Part shown: positions 19,767-30,422 of the stretch, piece by piece
Layout of the letters: every line of letters starts with the position of its first letter
Position numbering within the stretch: position 1 is the first letter of the stretch
IMG/VR virus record: IMGVR_UViG_3300047319_000394
Location: 1 to 45,751 of that record
Source: a virus
Reading direction: 5' to 3' (one strand)
DNA: 45,751 nt
Notes under the pieces: model-generated
What the model saw: only the letters and a program-made list of their open reading frames with translations
Told to the model about the DNA's origin: nothing
Database searches by the model: none
Position numbers and translations under genes: made by a program

Positions 19767-20012
19767 ATGGCAGACGTAACAATTTTCCGCGATCCGACCG
19801 CCGTCAATGTCGTCGTCATCGATGGCGTTCCGCCGGTCGATCAGACGGCTACGGTCCAAGCGCTGACGACGCAACTCGCGACGGCGAACTCGACCATCAC
19901 GCAACTGAACGCCGCCATCGCCGCTGCGCGCACCGCGGCTCAGGCGATCGTCGCGCGCGACGCCGCAATCGTCGAAGGGCAAGCCGTATTGGACGCCCTG
20001 CCGCCGGCATGA
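19767..20012 (+). CDS. small virion-associated protein with adaptor-like N-terminus
   Basis: 81 aa. Residues 1-20 (VTIFRDPTAVNVVVIDG) resemble the starts of the next two genes. Residues 27-75 are an Ala/Thr/Gln-rich coiled coil. ATG follows a GGAGAG site; the stop overlaps the next ATG. It may be a trimerising peg for the fibre complex, by inference from context. Confidence 0.65.
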   Translation: MADVTIFRDPTAVNVVVIDGVPPVDQTATVQALTTQLATANSTITQLNAAIAAARTAAQAIVARDAAIVEGQAVLDALPPA

Positions 20013-21499
20013 AAACGCTTACCGTCTACGCGCCGGGCGCGACGGTCAATGTGATCGATGCCGGGCCGCCGCCGTCCGGCTTAACTGACCCGGCGATTAC
20101 CGACGCGGCCGGCGGAATGACATCCGGCTTCGTCTACGGCGGCGACGTGAGCGGCGCTGCGGTATCGGTCGCGCCGCTGCTGCCGTGGCAGGGGCAAGAC
20201 AATACCGTCGTCGCGTCCGTAAAGGTCGGTACCGGCTACGTCGGGAAAGTTACGATCGATCTGGCAGCGATCTGCAAAAAGGGCGTGCCCGTCCAGATCG
20301 GACTCAAGGGCGCGGGCGCGACGTCGCTTATCGTCGGCGGCATCGCGTCGGCGACTCCGGCGACACTTGCGGTCGTCTATGACGACGGCAGCACCGACAC
20401 GCTATCGCTCGACGCCGAAGTCGAAGTCAACCCGACGACGGCGTACCTGCTCAACAAGCAGGCGACGCTGCCGATCACGAGCTCGGCCGGCCCGTGGTAT
20501 CGCTTCGCCGCGCCGAAGCGCGACGTCCAATCCGCGCCGCTGACGTTGACCACGACGCCTAAGGTCTATACCGGCGGCACGATCAACGTCGTGCGCTTCA
20601 CTGCTGGCTATCTGCCGCAGCCCGCGACGCTCGCGCCGTGGGGCGGAACGCTGCTGATGCAGACGCAATGCTGGGAGGACGGACCGGCATACATAACGGA
20701 CCGGATCATTCAGCCGGCGTACGACCTGTACGGCCAGCGGAAATTCGTCACCGATGACGCCGGAGATCGCGCGCTCGAACTGTGGACAGACCCGCGGCAA
20801 TCGAATCTGCTCGACCTGAAAGTCGGAATCTATCCGGAAGTTAACGAGGCCTGGTACTCGTACGACCTCATGATCATGCCGGGCGCGAACAAGGCCGTCA
20901 TCGAGAACGGCAAGCTGCCCGGCTTCGCGACGGTAACGCGTCCGGACGACGATTACGTCGTATCGCATTATCAACTGCCGTTCCCGCACGGCACGATCGG
21001 AACGCTGATCGCGGGCAACGGCGGCGGCATGGTTCACGGGAACGACGGCTGGAGCGACCGCGGCGACTGGCTCTGTCCGCGTTACCCGCCGCACCCGCTC
21101 GCCGGCAAATGGCCGCTGTCGACCTATTGCTATAACCCTGACTTTGTCGACTTCAACGGCCAGCAGCTGCCGTGGGATAACTATGGGACCGGCGTGCTCG
21201 ACGAGGGACGCTATTACCACATCGAGCACCGGCTGCGCGTCAATAGCGTGCCGGCTACGGGCAAAGGCAACAACGACGGCGAGCTCGAAGCGCGCGTCGA
21301 CGGCAAACTCGCGCTGTTCTATCCGAATCTGCGGCTGCGCGATGCCGGCCCGTACGCGGCGACGACGCAGTACGGCATAGCGACGGCGATGGGAATCCGC
21401 AATTTCTGGCTCTGCGCTTATCACGGCGGCCATAATTTCCCGACGCTCCGGCTTGCTGCATTCAGGATGAAAAACTTCAAGATTTACAGGATCAACTGA
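20009..21499 (+). CDS. receptor-binding / polysaccharide lyase-like protein
   Basis: 496 aa from ATG 20009. Residues 1-19 (MKTLTVYAPGATVNVIDAG) form a short adaptor. The C-terminal 270 residues look like the jelly-roll of polysaccharide lyase family 14. I base this on WYSYDLMIMPG, a KLPGF segment, HIEHRLRVNS, DGELEARVDGKLALF, LRLRD and finally NFWLCAYHGG. It could cleave alginate-like or capsular polysaccharide during adsorption. The frame is open far upstream through the collagen gene, but only from composition. Catalytic residues were not assigned, so a non-enzymatic lectin role remains possible. Confidence 0.65.
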   Translation: MKTLTVYAPGATVNVIDAGPPPSGLTDPAITDAAGGMTSGFVYGGDVSGAAVSVAPLLPWQGQDNTVVASVKVGTGYVGKVTIDLAAICKKGVPVQIGLKGAGATSLIVGGIASATPATLAVVYDDGSTDTLSLDAEVEVNPTTAYLLNKQATLPITSSAGPWYRFAAPKRDVQSAPLTLTTTPKVYTGGTINVVRFTAGYLPQPATLAPWGGTLLMQTQCWEDGPAYITDRIIQPAYDLYGQRKFVTDDAGDRALELWTDPRQSNLLDLKVGIYPEVNEAWYSYDLMIMPGANKAVIENGKLPGFATVTRPDDDYVVSHYQLPFPHGTIGTLIAGNGGGMVHGNDGWSDRGDWLCPRYPPHPLAGKWPLSTYCYNPDFVDFNGQQLPWDNYGTGVLDEGRYYHIEHRLRVNSVPATGKGNNDGELEARVDGKLALFYPNLRLRDAGPYAATTQYGIATAMGIRNFWLCAYHGGHNFPTLRLAAFRMKNFKIYRIN

Positions 21500-21500
21500 C

Positions 21501-22835
21501 ATGAAAACGGCGACATTCTACGCGCCAGGTCTTACCGTCGAGGTGCTCGATACCGGCGCGACGGGGCCGACCGGCAGTACCGGATCGACTGCGCCAACGG
21601 GGCCGACCGGATCAACCGCGCCCACTGGCGCGACAGCGCCGCCGCCAAGCGGCCCGGCGTGGCTCGCCGGCAAGCCGCTGAACGCATGGATTCCCGTAGG
21701 CGCGCAGTCGGCCATGAATCAGATGGACTTCGCGCCGCTGGTCGCTGCTGGACTGACGACGAACGCGGGCGGCGACCTCGGCTTCGGCTCGCCCGCGTCG
21801 AAGACGGCGCTGCTCTACATGGGCGGCGCGCTGCGGAAAGCAGACAGCGACCTCCTGCTGTTCGGCGGCGGCGGCGCGCGCGCTTGGGCCGGGAATGAGG
21901 TCCGCGGCCTGCGCTTGTCCGACGACGCGCCGCGCTGGGGCGTTCGCCGCAATCCGTCGCCGGCCGCGCAGGTCTGGTTCAATCAATACGGGAACCAGGT
22001 CTCAGGCACGCACGCGGCAGATCCGTCCAACTCCTACATGCGCGATGGCGTCACGCCGAATGCGCGGCACGCCTATTGGGTGACGCAGTTCGTCGATGCG
22101 CTCGACTCGTTCTTTACCGTCGGCGTGACGAACACCTGGGAACGCGACTCCTCGCCGGACGGCGGCAAGACCGTTGACCGGCTCGACTGGCCGACGAAGC
22201 TATGGGACGCGCCGGGAACGTTCCCTCCGTATCCAGTGCAGATCAGCGGCGACTCGCACTTCATCGTCAAACTGCCGAATGAGCATATCGGCGTCGCGAT
22301 CAACGGGAGTAGGTTCTACGAGTTCGATCCGTTTGCGAAGACGTGGACGTTGCGCTATACCGACACGTTTACCGACTATGAGCGGCGCGGCGCGGTCGTC
22401 GATCCGACGCGAAATATCCTGCTCATGATCGGGCAGAAGAACGCGGTCCAGAACGTGCCTCTGACGCAAAGTCTTGCGCTCGACTCAACCGGCAAGATGG
22501 CCGCTCCGGTGCAGGCGATGTTCAGCGGACCCTTCGCCGGAAGCATCAATCAGACGAATCTCTACTGGGCGGCTGGCATGGTCTACGATCCGGCGCTCGA
22601 TCTGTTCCTCTACTATCAAGACGACGGTTTCCTGTACTCGATCAAGTGGCTGTCGAATACTAGCTACTTCGTCGATCGCGTCGTTCTGACCGGCATCGCG
22701 CCGACGCCAGCCTCGATGTCGTATTCCGGCAATCCCGGCATCTGGAACAAGATGCAGTACGTGCCGAACCTTAAAGGCGTGGTCCTCGTTGCTGGCGGCG
22801 ATTCGACGCCGACTTACTTCGTGAAAACGTCATGA
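21501..22835 (+). CDS. receptor-binding protein, short collagen stalk plus predicted beta-propeller
   Basis: 444 aa. The N-terminus MKTATFYAPGLTVEVLDTG repeats the adaptor of the preceding gene. A stalk of about ten Gly-X-Y triplets follows (residues 19-46). The remaining 390 residues have recurrent beta strands with Tyr/Trp-Asp patterns: FYEFDPFAKTWTLRY, GAVVDPTRNILLMIG, GMVYDPALDLFLYYQD. These look like blades of a kelch or galactose-oxidase type propeller. Probably a sugar-binding tip protein. One base separates it from the previous stop. Fold assignment is by eye. Confidence 0.65.
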   Translation: MKTATFYAPGLTVEVLDTGATGPTGSTGSTAPTGPTGSTAPTGATAPPPSGPAWLAGKPLNAWIPVGAQSAMNQMDFAPLVAAGLTTNAGGDLGFGSPASKTALLYMGGALRKADSDLLLFGGGGARAWAGNEVRGLRLSDDAPRWGVRRNPSPAAQVWFNQYGNQVSGTHAADPSNSYMRDGVTPNARHAYWVTQFVDALDSFFTVGVTNTWERDSSPDGGKTVDRLDWPTKLWDAPGTFPPYPVQISGDSHFIVKLPNEHIGVAINGSRFYEFDPFAKTWTLRYTDTFTDYERRGAVVDPTRNILLMIGQKNAVQNVPLTQSLALDSTGKMAAPVQAMFSGPFAGSINQTNLYWAAGMVYDPALDLFLYYQDDGFLYSIKWLSNTSYFVDRVVLTGIAPTPASMSYSGNPGIWNKMQYVPNLKGVVLVAGGDSTPTYFVKTS

Positions 22836-23968
22836 CCGCATTCGTCATCAGCAATGCCGGCGGCAACTTCAACGTTGCTTCGTCCTATGTCGCGAACAGC
22901 GGCACGCCGATAGCTGGCGATACGATCACGGCGACCGCCACGTCGGGGAATCTGACCGTCACGGCGACTGCGGCGTGCGCGTCGATCGACTTCACGAACT
23001 ACGTCGGCACGTTCACCATCAATTCGAGCCAGGTGCTGACGGTCACGGGCACATTCAAACTGGTCGCCGGAATGAGCGTTGGCGGCACTGGTACGCTTAC
23101 GCATAGCAGCACCGGAACGCTAACGAGTGCCGGAAAAACAGTCGGATGGATTTTGGTTTTCAGCGGAGCTGTGACGCACACGCTGGCCGACAGTTGGACC
23201 ACTACCGGCAATGTCCAGAACGGCGGCACGACAATCAGCGGCAATACGCTTCATTGCCAAGGCGGCTTCAACGTCACCGCTGGCACGGCAGCGGGCACGA
23301 CAGTGATCAGCATTGAAGGCGGAACGTGGGCCGGCGCGGGCGTCTGCAATATGAACGTATCCCTCGCCGGGACCGTTACCGCGTCCGGGACGATCCTATG
23401 GGGAACCGGGACGCTTACTTACGTCTCGGGAACGTTCTCCGCGGGCTCGTCGACTCTAAGTATGAATGGCAGTTGCACGCTAACGCTAGGGGCAAGTGCT
23501 CACCTGAATAATATGTCGATTGCGTCTGCGATCACTATAACGCTAGGCGCGAACTTGTTTGTAGACGGAACGTTCACCTTCCCGAACACTGCACTGACCA
23601 TCACCGGCGCGTTTACGCTGACGATGAAAACCGTCGTCACCACGACTATCACCGCGACGCGTCTGTGGACGATCAACATAGCGACGACCATCGTAATAAC
23701 GGGCTCGGTAACTCTAGCCGGTATCGTCGGCGGCAAGCCTAAATTCCAATCGTCGTCGGGCGGAACAAAAGCGGTTATCACGTTCAATAACGTCGGGTTC
23801 GGTCAGTCTATCTACCTAGTGGACGCTACGGACATCGATTCGTCCCAAGGCCAGCCGGTTTACTCGTTAGCGGCTTCTTTGTCCAATACTACGAACTGGT
23901 CGACGACGCTCGTGCTGCCGACCGCTTATCCACGGCCGCGCGCCGTTAACGTTGGCGGGAGCATCTGA
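22832..23968 (+). CDS. predicted beta-solenoid tail protein
   Basis: 378 aa, Thr/Ser/Gly/Val-rich with short repeated strands (TVTASGTILWGTGTLTYVSG, LTITGAFTLTM), suggesting a right-handed beta-helix or similar stacked fold. There are almost no charged residues in the middle 250. The C-terminus is IYLVDATDID..YSLAASLSNTTNW. ATGA overlap with the previous gene. Its third-position GC drops locally compared with neighbours. Likely a fibre shaft or tip; no enzymatic motif seen. Confidence 0.6.
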   Translation: MTAFVISNAGGNFNVASSYVANSGTPIAGDTITATATSGNLTVTATAACASIDFTNYVGTFTINSSQVLTVTGTFKLVAGMSVGGTGTLTHSSTGTLTSAGKTVGWILVFSGAVTHTLADSWTTTGNVQNGGTTISGNTLHCQGGFNVTAGTAAGTTVISIEGGTWAGAGVCNMNVSLAGTVTASGTILWGTGTLTYVSGTFSAGSSTLSMNGSCTLTLGASAHLNNMSIASAITITLGANLFVDGTFTFPNTALTITGAFTLTMKTVVTTTITATRLWTINIATTIVITGSVTLAGIVGGKPKFQSSSGGTKAVITFNNVGFGQSIYLVDATDIDSSQGQPVYSLAASLSNTTNWSTTLVLPTAYPRPRAVNVGGSI

Positions 23969-24552
23969 TGTTTCTTAAACAATCGACCGCCCGCAACCTC
24001 GCCGTTTTCATAACGGATTTAGCTTACGTTAACGGTAAGACCGGACTGAGCGCGGGGCTGACGATCTACCTATCGAAAGACGGTGCGGCTGCCGCTTCGA
24101 TAAGCCCTTCGGCTACGGAGATTGACTCGGTCAATATGCCGGGCTGGTACTCGCTCGCGCTAACGACGGGGCATACCGACACCCTCGGTGACTTCGCGCT
24201 GCATATCACGGCCGCGGCGGCCGGCCCAACTGATCTGGTGCGTCAAGTCGTGCTCGATCTTCCCGGCATCGCGCAGACCGGCGACTGCTACGCGCGCCTT
24301 GGCGCGCCAGTAGGAGCATCGATCAGTGCCGATATAGCGGGCGTTGCGGCCGGCGTCATGGCGTCGGTTATCGAGGGCACCATGACTCTCCTCCAGGCGA
24401 CGCGCGGCTTTGCATCCGCACTGTTAAGCAAGGCGTCCGGATTGGCTACGACGACGGCGGTCTATCGCAATACGACCGATACGAAGGATCGCATCACCGC
24501 GACGGTCGATTCCAGCGGAAACCGCAGCGCCGTCACCCTGGACCTTAGCTAA
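23968..24552 (+). CDS. tail/baseplate structural protein
   Basis: 194 aa. Starts MFLKQSTARNLAVFITD, a pattern found in phage tail proteins along with GKTGLSAGLTIYLSKDG. It continues with SVNMPGWYSLALT and ends in NTTDTKDRITATVDSSGNR, a C-terminal block common in upper-baseplate or fibre-connector proteins. It probably attaches fibres to the tail tip. Overlaps neighbours by one base on each side. Confidence 0.7.
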   Translation: MFLKQSTARNLAVFITDLAYVNGKTGLSAGLTIYLSKDGAAAASISPSATEIDSVNMPGWYSLALTTGHTDTLGDFALHITAAAAGPTDLVRQVVLDLPGIAQTGDCYARLGAPVGASISADIAGVAAGVMASVIEGTMTLLQATRGFASALLSKASGLATTTAVYRNTTDTKDRITATVDSSGNRSAVTLDLS

Positions 24553-24728
24553 TGTTCGGGCATCGCTTTTTCGGCGCTCGATATTTCGGCAGCCACTACT
24601 GGGGACCGTCTGCCGGCGTTGCTGCGACTCTGAAAGCGGTTAACGGCCTCCTAGCGACAGCGATTAAAACGATTCAGGGGCTCGCGCGCGCCAGCGTCAA
24701 AACGTACGACGGGCTGACCCCGCCGTAG
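24552..24728 (+). CDS. small aromatic-rich tail-module protein
   Basis: 58 aa. The first 18 residues (MFGHRFFGARYFGSHYWG) repeat the F-G-x-R-Y/F-F pattern known from short phage proteins beside baseplate genes. The rest is an amphipathic helix. The A of TAA is shared with its ATG, and the hub gene starts one base after its TAG. Function unknown. Confidence 0.65.
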   Translation: MFGHRFFGARYFGSHYWGPSAGVAATLKAVNGLLATAIKTIQGLARASVKTYDGLTPP

Positions 24729-24729
24729 C

Positions 24730-27700
24730 ATGGCATCTCTAGTCCTCGGCGCGGTCGGCGGATTCTTTTTCGGGCCGATCGGTTTCGCCATCGGATCGAT
24801 GGTCGGCAGCCTGCTGTTCCCGCCGCAGACGCAAGGGCCTCGCCTTACCGACCTCAAGCTGACGAACTCGTCGTACGGCGTCCCGATTCCGCTGATCTAC
24901 GGCGCGATGCGGGTCACGCCGAATATCATCTGGCAGACCGACCTGCACGAGCACGAGCACGGCGGCAAGGGCGGCCCGAGCGTTACGACGTTTTCCTATA
25001 CCGCCTCGTTTGCGATGCAGTTATGCGCGAATGAGATACAGGCGATCAATCGCATCTGGTGGAATGGAACGCTGATCTGGAACGCGGACGGCAGCGTCGG
25101 CGATGCGATCCCGTGCACGGTCTATCTCGGAACCGAGACGCAAATAGCCGATCCGACGATGGAGTCGTTCTTAGGCGTCGGCAACGTGCCCGGCTATCGC
25201 GGCACGGCTTACGTCGTCTTCAACGAATACGATCTGACCAGCGGCGGGAACACGATCGGCAACTGGTCGTTTGAGGTCGTGCAGAATGCGCCGCCCGGCG
25301 ATCTCCATATCGTCCAACGGAACGACGCTATCGGGTACACGCTGGGCAATTTCCCGACAATCGCCGAGTGGCCGACCAACGGTACGGACCCGATCAAAAT
25401 TTCCGCAGTATCGGTCCAGTCTAGCGGACCTCCAGTCGTTCCGAATATATCGGAGGACTTCGACCCTGCAACGTTTGCCGACATCGCTCCGAGCGCCATA
25501 AAAGATAAGTTCCCGCAATGGTGGGACGGACCATCGCCGCACTACGGCCCGGTCGGCGTTTATGTCTATGCGGATATGTCGACTACGTGTCTCTGGCATC
25601 CAGACGCAGCGACGCAGATAACCGCGAGCGACGCGGTGCCGTCTATTGCCACGGAGGCGTGCTTTACGATCTTCACCGGCGGGATATTCGTCGTCCACGA
25701 CTTAGCTAAGTTTCTCTACGCCGCCGGAATTCCGATCAATCTGTATCTCCGCAGCACGTCAATGTCGGAGGACGGAACTAAACTGTGGGCGTTCACGTCC
25801 GCATCAAGCGGGGGGACGACCACGGATCATTGGTATCGGATAGAGGATGGTCTGGTCGTCGCCGACGGTACAGTATCGCCGCCGATAGATACCATCGGCT
25901 GGGGGCAGAGCGCGAAGCCTGGAAGCGTTGACATCGTCACGCATTTTGAAAACAACGGGCAGTTCTGCTGGGCCTACAATTCGGCGAGTTCTACGGTCAA
26001 TATCTATACTATCGACGGGGCAGGTAATTTCGCTGACTGGGGATTCGGGAGTCTATCGGTGCCGATGGCGACGGGCGGCAGTACGGCCGGCATCAAGGTT
26101 ATTACAACCGGGCGCTGCGGACTGGCAAGAGGTACGTCAATCGTCGAACTGTCGAGGTTCTCTCCAGACCTCGGCGGCATCCCTCTATCCGAAATCGTCT
26201 CCGACCTGTCACTACGCGCCGGCTTGGTCTCCGCGCAGATCGGCGTGACCGCCCTGACCGATATTGTTCACGGCTATCTGATCGCGCAGCAGATGTCATC
26301 GCGCGATGCGATCACGCCGCTACAGAGCGCGTACTACTTCGACGGCGTCGAGCGGGCCGGCGTCGAAACCTTCGTCAAGCGCGGCGGTACGCCGGTCCTG
26401 ACGATTCCAGACAACGACCTCGCCGCGCAAGCTCCGGGATCGCAGCCGCCGCCGCTGCTGACCGAAGTGCGGGCGCAGGAGGTTGATCTTCCGGCCGTCA
26501 TGAGCGTGAAGTACGTCAACGAGGCGAACGATTACCAGACCGGAACGCAGTTATCACAGAGACAGGTCACGCAGAGTCAACTGCAATCGACCATCGAACT
26601 CGCCATCAATATGCCGGACGCGAAGGCGAAGCAAGTGGCGAATACGCTGCTGTTCATGGCATGGTGGGAACGGACCTCGGCGACGGCTCTTACCTCGCGC
26701 CAGTACTGCTATCTCGAGCCGACGGACGTAGTAACGATTCGCGGCGTCGATTGGCGGATCGCCAACAAGAACGATGTCGCGGCGAACATCGAGCAATTCG
26801 ATTGCGTCGCCGCGCTATCTGGCATCTGGACGCAAGGGCCGACCGCCGTCGGAACCAGCGGCTTCACGCCTTCGTCACCGAATCCGAAGCAGCCGTCGCA
26901 GCTGGTCCTGCTCGACATCCCGCTCGTCATCGATACGGATCACCCGAATGGACTCTATGCCGCGATGGCCGGCGCGTCGACCGCGCTATGGAGCGGCGCT
27001 AGCCTTTACAAGTCCGTTGACGGCGGCGCGTCGTACAGCGCCATCGCCAGCACCGGCACGGCGGCAATTATCGGCACGGTATCGGACGCGCTCGGCGACT
27101 TCGGCGGCGGTAACGTGTTTGACGAGATCAATTCCGCGACAGTCGTCGTTGGCCTTGGCGGCGGCGAGCTTGCCAGTGCCACGGAGCTCGCCGTCCTGAA
27201 TGGCTCGAATGTCGCCATGATCGGCAGCGAGATGATCCAGTATAAGAACGCGGTCCTGACCGCGCCGTCTACTTACGTCTTGACCGGATTTCTGCGCGGC
27301 CGGCGCGGCACGGAGTTCAATATCGCCGGTCACGTTCTCGGCGAGCAGTTCGTAAGCTTGCCGGAACTCGATGTCGACGCGCCGTTCAACGAACTGGCAC
27401 AGATCCGCGAATACAAGGCGGTCACGTTCGGGACTTCTCTCGATTCTGCTGCGCCGGTTTCCTTCATCAACTACGGCGCGAAGCTGCGCCCGTATTCGCC
27501 GGCCGACCTCGGCGGCGGCGTAGATAGCGCTGGCAACATGACGATCAACTGGGCGCGGCGGACGCGCGTCGGCGGCGCGTGGGCGGACTTTACCGACGTC
27601 ACACTGAGCGAACCGTCCGAGGCATATGTCCTGCAGATATGGGACGCGCATTTTCAGAATGTCGCGCGCATCGTCAATCTGATCGCGCCGACCTTCGTCT

Positions 27701-28275
27701 ATACCGCAGCGATGCAGGTAACGGACTTCGGCGCGACGCAGCAGACGGTTTCCGTCAGCGTCGGGCAAGTCGGGACGTATAACCTCGGCGCGCAAGCGAC
27801 GGCCGTGATTCCCGGCAGCGGCGGGTCGAATACCTCGCCTCTCGCGCCCGTACCGCCGTACAACAATCCGCCGCCACAGACTGGCACCGGATGCAGCGGC
27901 ACGGTCGTCAATACGACGATGGTCGACGGCGTCTATTGCTTCTCCGGCGACAACGCGGGCGGTCCTAACTGGACGTGGGTGCTGAAGTTCACGACGGGCA
28001 GCGTGACGGCCGGCGCGGGGAAGATTCAAGCATTCGCCGGGTCCGGCGATCAACTGCCGATGGGCGGAACGCTTACGAACGAGCCGTGCGGCTTTCCGCT
28101 GCCGCCGACGGTTACGCGATTGCCGTTATCGAGTCTCGTCTCGTTCACTTTCTACATGACCGGAAATCCGAATCCCGGCAAGCTGCCGACGCTGTTGCCG
28201 AGCACTGATTATTATTTGTGCGTCACTCGTCCCGCCGTTGGCGTGGCAATGAGCGCGCTGCTGCAATTACCGTGA
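24730..28275 (+). CDS. central tail hub protein (GTA gp15/Phage-tail_3-like)
   Basis: 1181 aa, the largest gene. A hydrophobic Gly-rich segment (residues 5-30, [16 protein letters not shown]) is followed by [24 protein letters not shown], the opening of GTA-type hub proteins. Residues about 560-760 match the Phage-tail_3 region ([10 protein letters not shown]-like segment, [23 protein letters not shown]). A later [14 protein letters not shown] region resembles the Rcc01698-like C-terminal domain. The last about 130 residues hold a Pro-rich linker and a C-terminal beta domain. It forms the central hub that other tip proteins and fibres bind. A TIM-barrel hydrolase domain was not clearly seen. 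Confidence 0.85.
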   Translation: MASLVLGAVGGFFFGPIGFAIGSMVGSLLFPPQTQGPRLTDLKLTNSSYGVPIPLIYGAMRVTPNIIWQTDLHEHEHGGKGGPSVTTFSYTASFAMQLCANEIQAINRIWWNGTLIWNADGSVGDAIPCTVYLGTETQIADPTMESFLGVGNVPGYRGTAYVVFNEYDLTSGGNTIGNWSFEVVQNAPPGDLHIVQRNDAIGYTLGNFPTIAEWPTNGTDPIKISAVSVQSSGPPVVPNISEDFDPATFADIAPSAIKDKFPQWWDGPSPHYGPVGVYVYADMSTTCLWHPDAATQITASDAVPSIATEACFTIFTGGIFVVHDLAKFLYAAGIPINLYLRSTSMSEDGTKLWAFTSASSGGTTTDHWYRIEDGLVVADGTVSPPIDTIGWGQSAKPGSVDIVTHFENNGQFCWAYNSASSTVNIYTIDGAGNFADWGFGSLSVPMATGGSTAGIKVITTGRCGLARGTSIVELSRFSPDLGGIPLSEIVSDLSLRAGLVSAQIGVTALTDIVHGYLIAQQMSSRDAITPLQSAYYFDGVERAGVETFVKRGGTPVLTIPDNDLAAQAPGSQPPPLLTEVRAQEVDLPAVMSVKYVNEANDYQTGTQLSQRQVTQSQLQSTIELAINMPDAKAKQVANTLLFMAWWERTSATALTSRQYCYLEPTDVVTIRGVDWRIANKNDVAANIEQFDCVAALSGIWTQGPTAVGTSGFTPSSPNPKQPSQLVLLDIPLVIDTDHPNGLYAAMAGASTALWSGASLYKSVDGGASYSAIASTGTAAIIGTVSDALGDFGGGNVFDEINSATVVVGLGGGELASATELAVLNGSNVAMIGSEMIQYKNAVLTAPSTYVLTGFLRGRRGTEFNIAGHVLGEQFVSLPELDVDAPFNELAQIREYKAVTFGTSLDSAAPVSFINYGAKLRPYSPADLGGGVDSAGNMTINWARRTRVGGAWADFTDVTLSEPSEAYVLQIWDAHFQNVARIVNLIAPTFVYTAAMQVTDFGATQQTVSVSVGQVGTYNLGAQATAVIPGSGGSNTSPLAPVPPYNNPPPQTGTGCSGTVVNTTMVDGVYCFSGDNAGGPNWTWVLKFTTGSVTAGAGKIQAFAGSGDQLPMGGTLTNEPCGFPLPPTVTRLPLSSLVSFTFYMTGNPNPGKLPTLLPSTDYYLCVTRPAVGVAMSALLQLP

Positions 28276-28282
28276 GATAAAA

Positions 28283-29674
28283 ATGGCCGACTCTACGACA
28301 AATCTACCGCTGATCCTTACATCGCAGGCGCAGAAGGAAGTCAGCGCGAACGGATTGTTCGACGCCGAATCCCCGGCCGGCGTGTTCGGTCGGAATTTTC
28401 AGACATGCGCCGGTCTGACGTGGGGATACCTCGGCGGCAAGTGGAGCATCGGAGGCACCCCGACGTCGATCGCTAACGGAACGCTCTCGCTGACGGCCAG
28501 CGTCACCTGTTACATTCGCCTGAACAATACGACCGGCGTCGTCGATTTCGTTACGAGCGCGCCGAGCGGCTGGCCTGGTCCAGTAACAGGCTACACGGCG
28601 CTGTACGAAGTCATCACCGGAACCGCTACCGTTACCAGTTGGATCGACTGGCGGCTCGGCGCTGGGTCCAGCGGGGCCGGCACCGCTGGCGCTACGGGAG
28701 GAACTGGCGCAACCGGGCACACGGGGAATACGGGGAATACGGGCGGCACAGGGAACACGGGCGCCGGCAATACCGGAGGCACAGGGGGGACTGGCGCGAC
28801 CGGTAGCACCGGAGGGACGGGAGCAACCGGCCCGGGCGGATCAGGAAGTGTCGGGCCGACCGGAAATACCGGGGCGACAGGAAATACCGGAAACACGGGA
28901 AATACTGGCGCTACCGGTTCCGGCGCTGGAAATTCTACTTTGCAGGGCGTCGCGTATACGAGCAGCGGAGTCTTTACCGGACCGACCGGCGTCTCTAGCG
29001 TGTGGATCGCGGAGATGGTCGGAGGCGGCGGTGCTGGTGGTGGCTCGACCGGCGTCGCAACGCGCGGCGGTGGCGGCGGTGGCGCTGGTGAGTTACTGCA
29101 GAATCTTGCGATCGCCGTCGTTGATGGCACTGGCTATACAATCACGATCGGCCAAGGCGGCGCGGGGTCGACCGGCGTCGCGGGCGGCAACGGCGGGACT
29201 TCGTCGTTCACTGGGGCCGCATTCTCCATCAATGCGCTCGGCGGTTTTGGCGGCGGCACTGGCGGTGTCGGAGCTACCGGCGGCGGCCCGAAGGGCGGCG
29301 CTGGGGGCGGCATCGGCGCGCCTGGGGTCGCCGGTTCTGTCGGCCTAGCCGAAGCGCCGACCTATTTCGGCGGCGGCGGTGCTGGCGGTGCAGGCAACGC
29401 TACCGGTGCAAATGGCGGCGCTGGCGCTGGCGCTGGCGGCTTCGTTGGCGGCACTGGCGGCACGAACAGCACGAGCCAAGCCGGCGGTGGCGGCGGCGCG
29501 TCCACGATTCACGGAATCGGTGGCAGCGGCGGAACCGGCGGCGCGACCGGCTTCGCGGCAGGGTCTTCCGTCTATGGGGCAGCGGGCGGCGGCGGGGGCG
29601 GCGCAACGGCAGGCACGCAGACCTGCGGCGGCAGCGGCGCGCCAGGCTACATATTGATCCAGTGGATCGCCTAG
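28283..29674 (+). CDS. tail fibre: DUF2793-like head, collagen shaft, glycine-rich adhesin tip
   Basis: 463 aa in three parts. Residues 1-130 start [20 protein letters not shown], a phrase shared with many phage tail proteins (DUF2793-like). Residues 135-212 are Gly-X-Y triplets. Residues 215-463 are extremely Gly-rich (GGGGAGGG blocks separated by short variable loops, ending [13 protein letters not shown]). The tip resembles glycine-rich phage adhesins whose polyglycine-II helices present variable loops to the receptor. It follows the hub, so it is probably the distal receptor-binding fibre. Weak Shine-Dalgarno (GAGATAA). Confidence 0.78.
   Translation: MADSTTNLPLILTSQAQKEVSANGLFDAESPAGVFGRNFQTCAGLTWGYLGGKWSIGGTPTSIANGTLSLTASVTCYIRLNNTTGVVDFVTSAPSGWPGPVTGYTALYEVITGTATVTSWIDWRLGAGSSGAGTAGATGGTGATGHTGNTGNTGGTGNTGAGNTGGTGGTGATGSTGGTGATGPGGSGSVGPTGNTGATGNTGNTGNTGATGSGAGNSTLQGVAYTSSGVFTGPTGVSSVWIAEMVGGGGAGGGSTGVATRGGGGGGAGELLQNLAIAVVDGTGYTITIGQGGAGSTGVAGGNGGTSSFTGAAFSINALGGFGGGTGGVGATGGGPKGGAGGGIGAPGVAGSVGLAEAPTYFGGGGAGGAGNATGANGGAGAGAGGFVGGTGGTNSTSQAGGGGGASTIHGIGGSGGTGGATGFAAGSSVYGAAGGGGGGATAGTQTCGGSGAPGYILIQWIA
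28762..28803 (+). repeat. 42-bp exact direct repeat, copy 2
   Basis: Identical to 19208-19249 in the first collagen fibre gene. It lies in the Gly-X-Y shaft of this fibre. Flanking bases differ at both ends. Confidence 0.85.
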
Positions 29675-29675
29675 C

Positions 29676-30419
29676 ATGAGCACCGGAGTAACAAAGTCGC
29701 AGGCGTTCACGACAGCAGGCGCGGATACGTTCACCCCGACGACAACATCGATCGATCTTTTCATGATCGGCGGCGGCGGCGGTGGTGGCGGGGGCATAGC
29801 TTCGATAACGCCTGGCGCGGGCGGCGGCGGCAGCGGTGAGCTCATGCAATTATTTGGAGTCGCCGTAACCGTTGGATCGCCGATTTCGCTCGTCGTCGGT
29901 GCGAAGGGAACCGGCGGCGCTGGCGTCGGAACCGCCCCGGCGAATCCCGGTACGAATGGCGGGGCATCAACATTCGGCGCGCTATCCGTCGCCGGAGGTC
30001 TTGGCGGTGGCGGTGCCGGGTCGGTGTCGGGCGGAACAGGCGGAAAGGGCGGCGGTATAGGCGGCGGTGCTGGCGGTACAGGTGGCACGCTTAATCCAGG
30101 GGCCTCCGGTAATTTAATTGATCCGAGCGTTTGCGGCGGCGCGGGCGGCGGCGCGTCGACGAATGGCGGGGGCGGCGGGGCGGCAGGTGGCGGCGCGGCC
30201 GGCCATAATGGCGGCGCGGCAGGCGGAGCTAATACATTCGCGGGCGGCGGCGGGGGCGGTTCTTCGCCGATGGGAACCGGTGGCGCTGGCGGAACGGCTG
30301 CGGGCGGAACGTCGGCGACGTCGACCGATTACGGCTGCGGCGGCGGCGGGTCGTCTGGCGGAAATCACGCTGGCGGCGATGGCTGCGCCGGCTATATTTT
30401 GGTTACATGGGTTGCTTAA
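29676..30419 (+). CDS. glycine-rich adhesin, paralogue of the preceding fibre tip
   Basis: 247 aa, about half glycine. A short N-terminus (GVTKSQAFTTAGADTFTPTTTSIDLFMIG) leads into GGGG blocks with loops, ending DGCAGYILVTWVA, parallel to the end of the previous protein ([12 protein letters not shown]). It lacks the DUF2793-like head and the collagen shaft, so it may bind the other fibre as a separate tip or act as an alternative receptor binder. ATG lies one base after the previous TAG. Confidence 0.72.
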   Translation: MSTGVTKSQAFTTAGADTFTPTTTSIDLFMIGGGGGGGGGIASITPGAGGGGSGELMQLFGVAVTVGSPISLVVGAKGTGGAGVGTAPANPGTNGGASTFGALSVAGGLGGGGAGSVSGGTGGKGGGIGGGAGGTGGTLNPGASGNLIDPSVCGGAGGGASTNGGGGGAAGGGAAGHNGGAAGGANTFAGGGGGGSSPMGTGGAGGTAAGGTSATSTDYGCGGGGSSGGNHAGGDGCAGYILVTWVA

Positions 30420-30422
30420 TTT

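Noticed and set aside
26986-28053. 355-codon antisense frame in the hub gene
   Set aside because: Shadow of GC-rich codon use; composition not protein-like.
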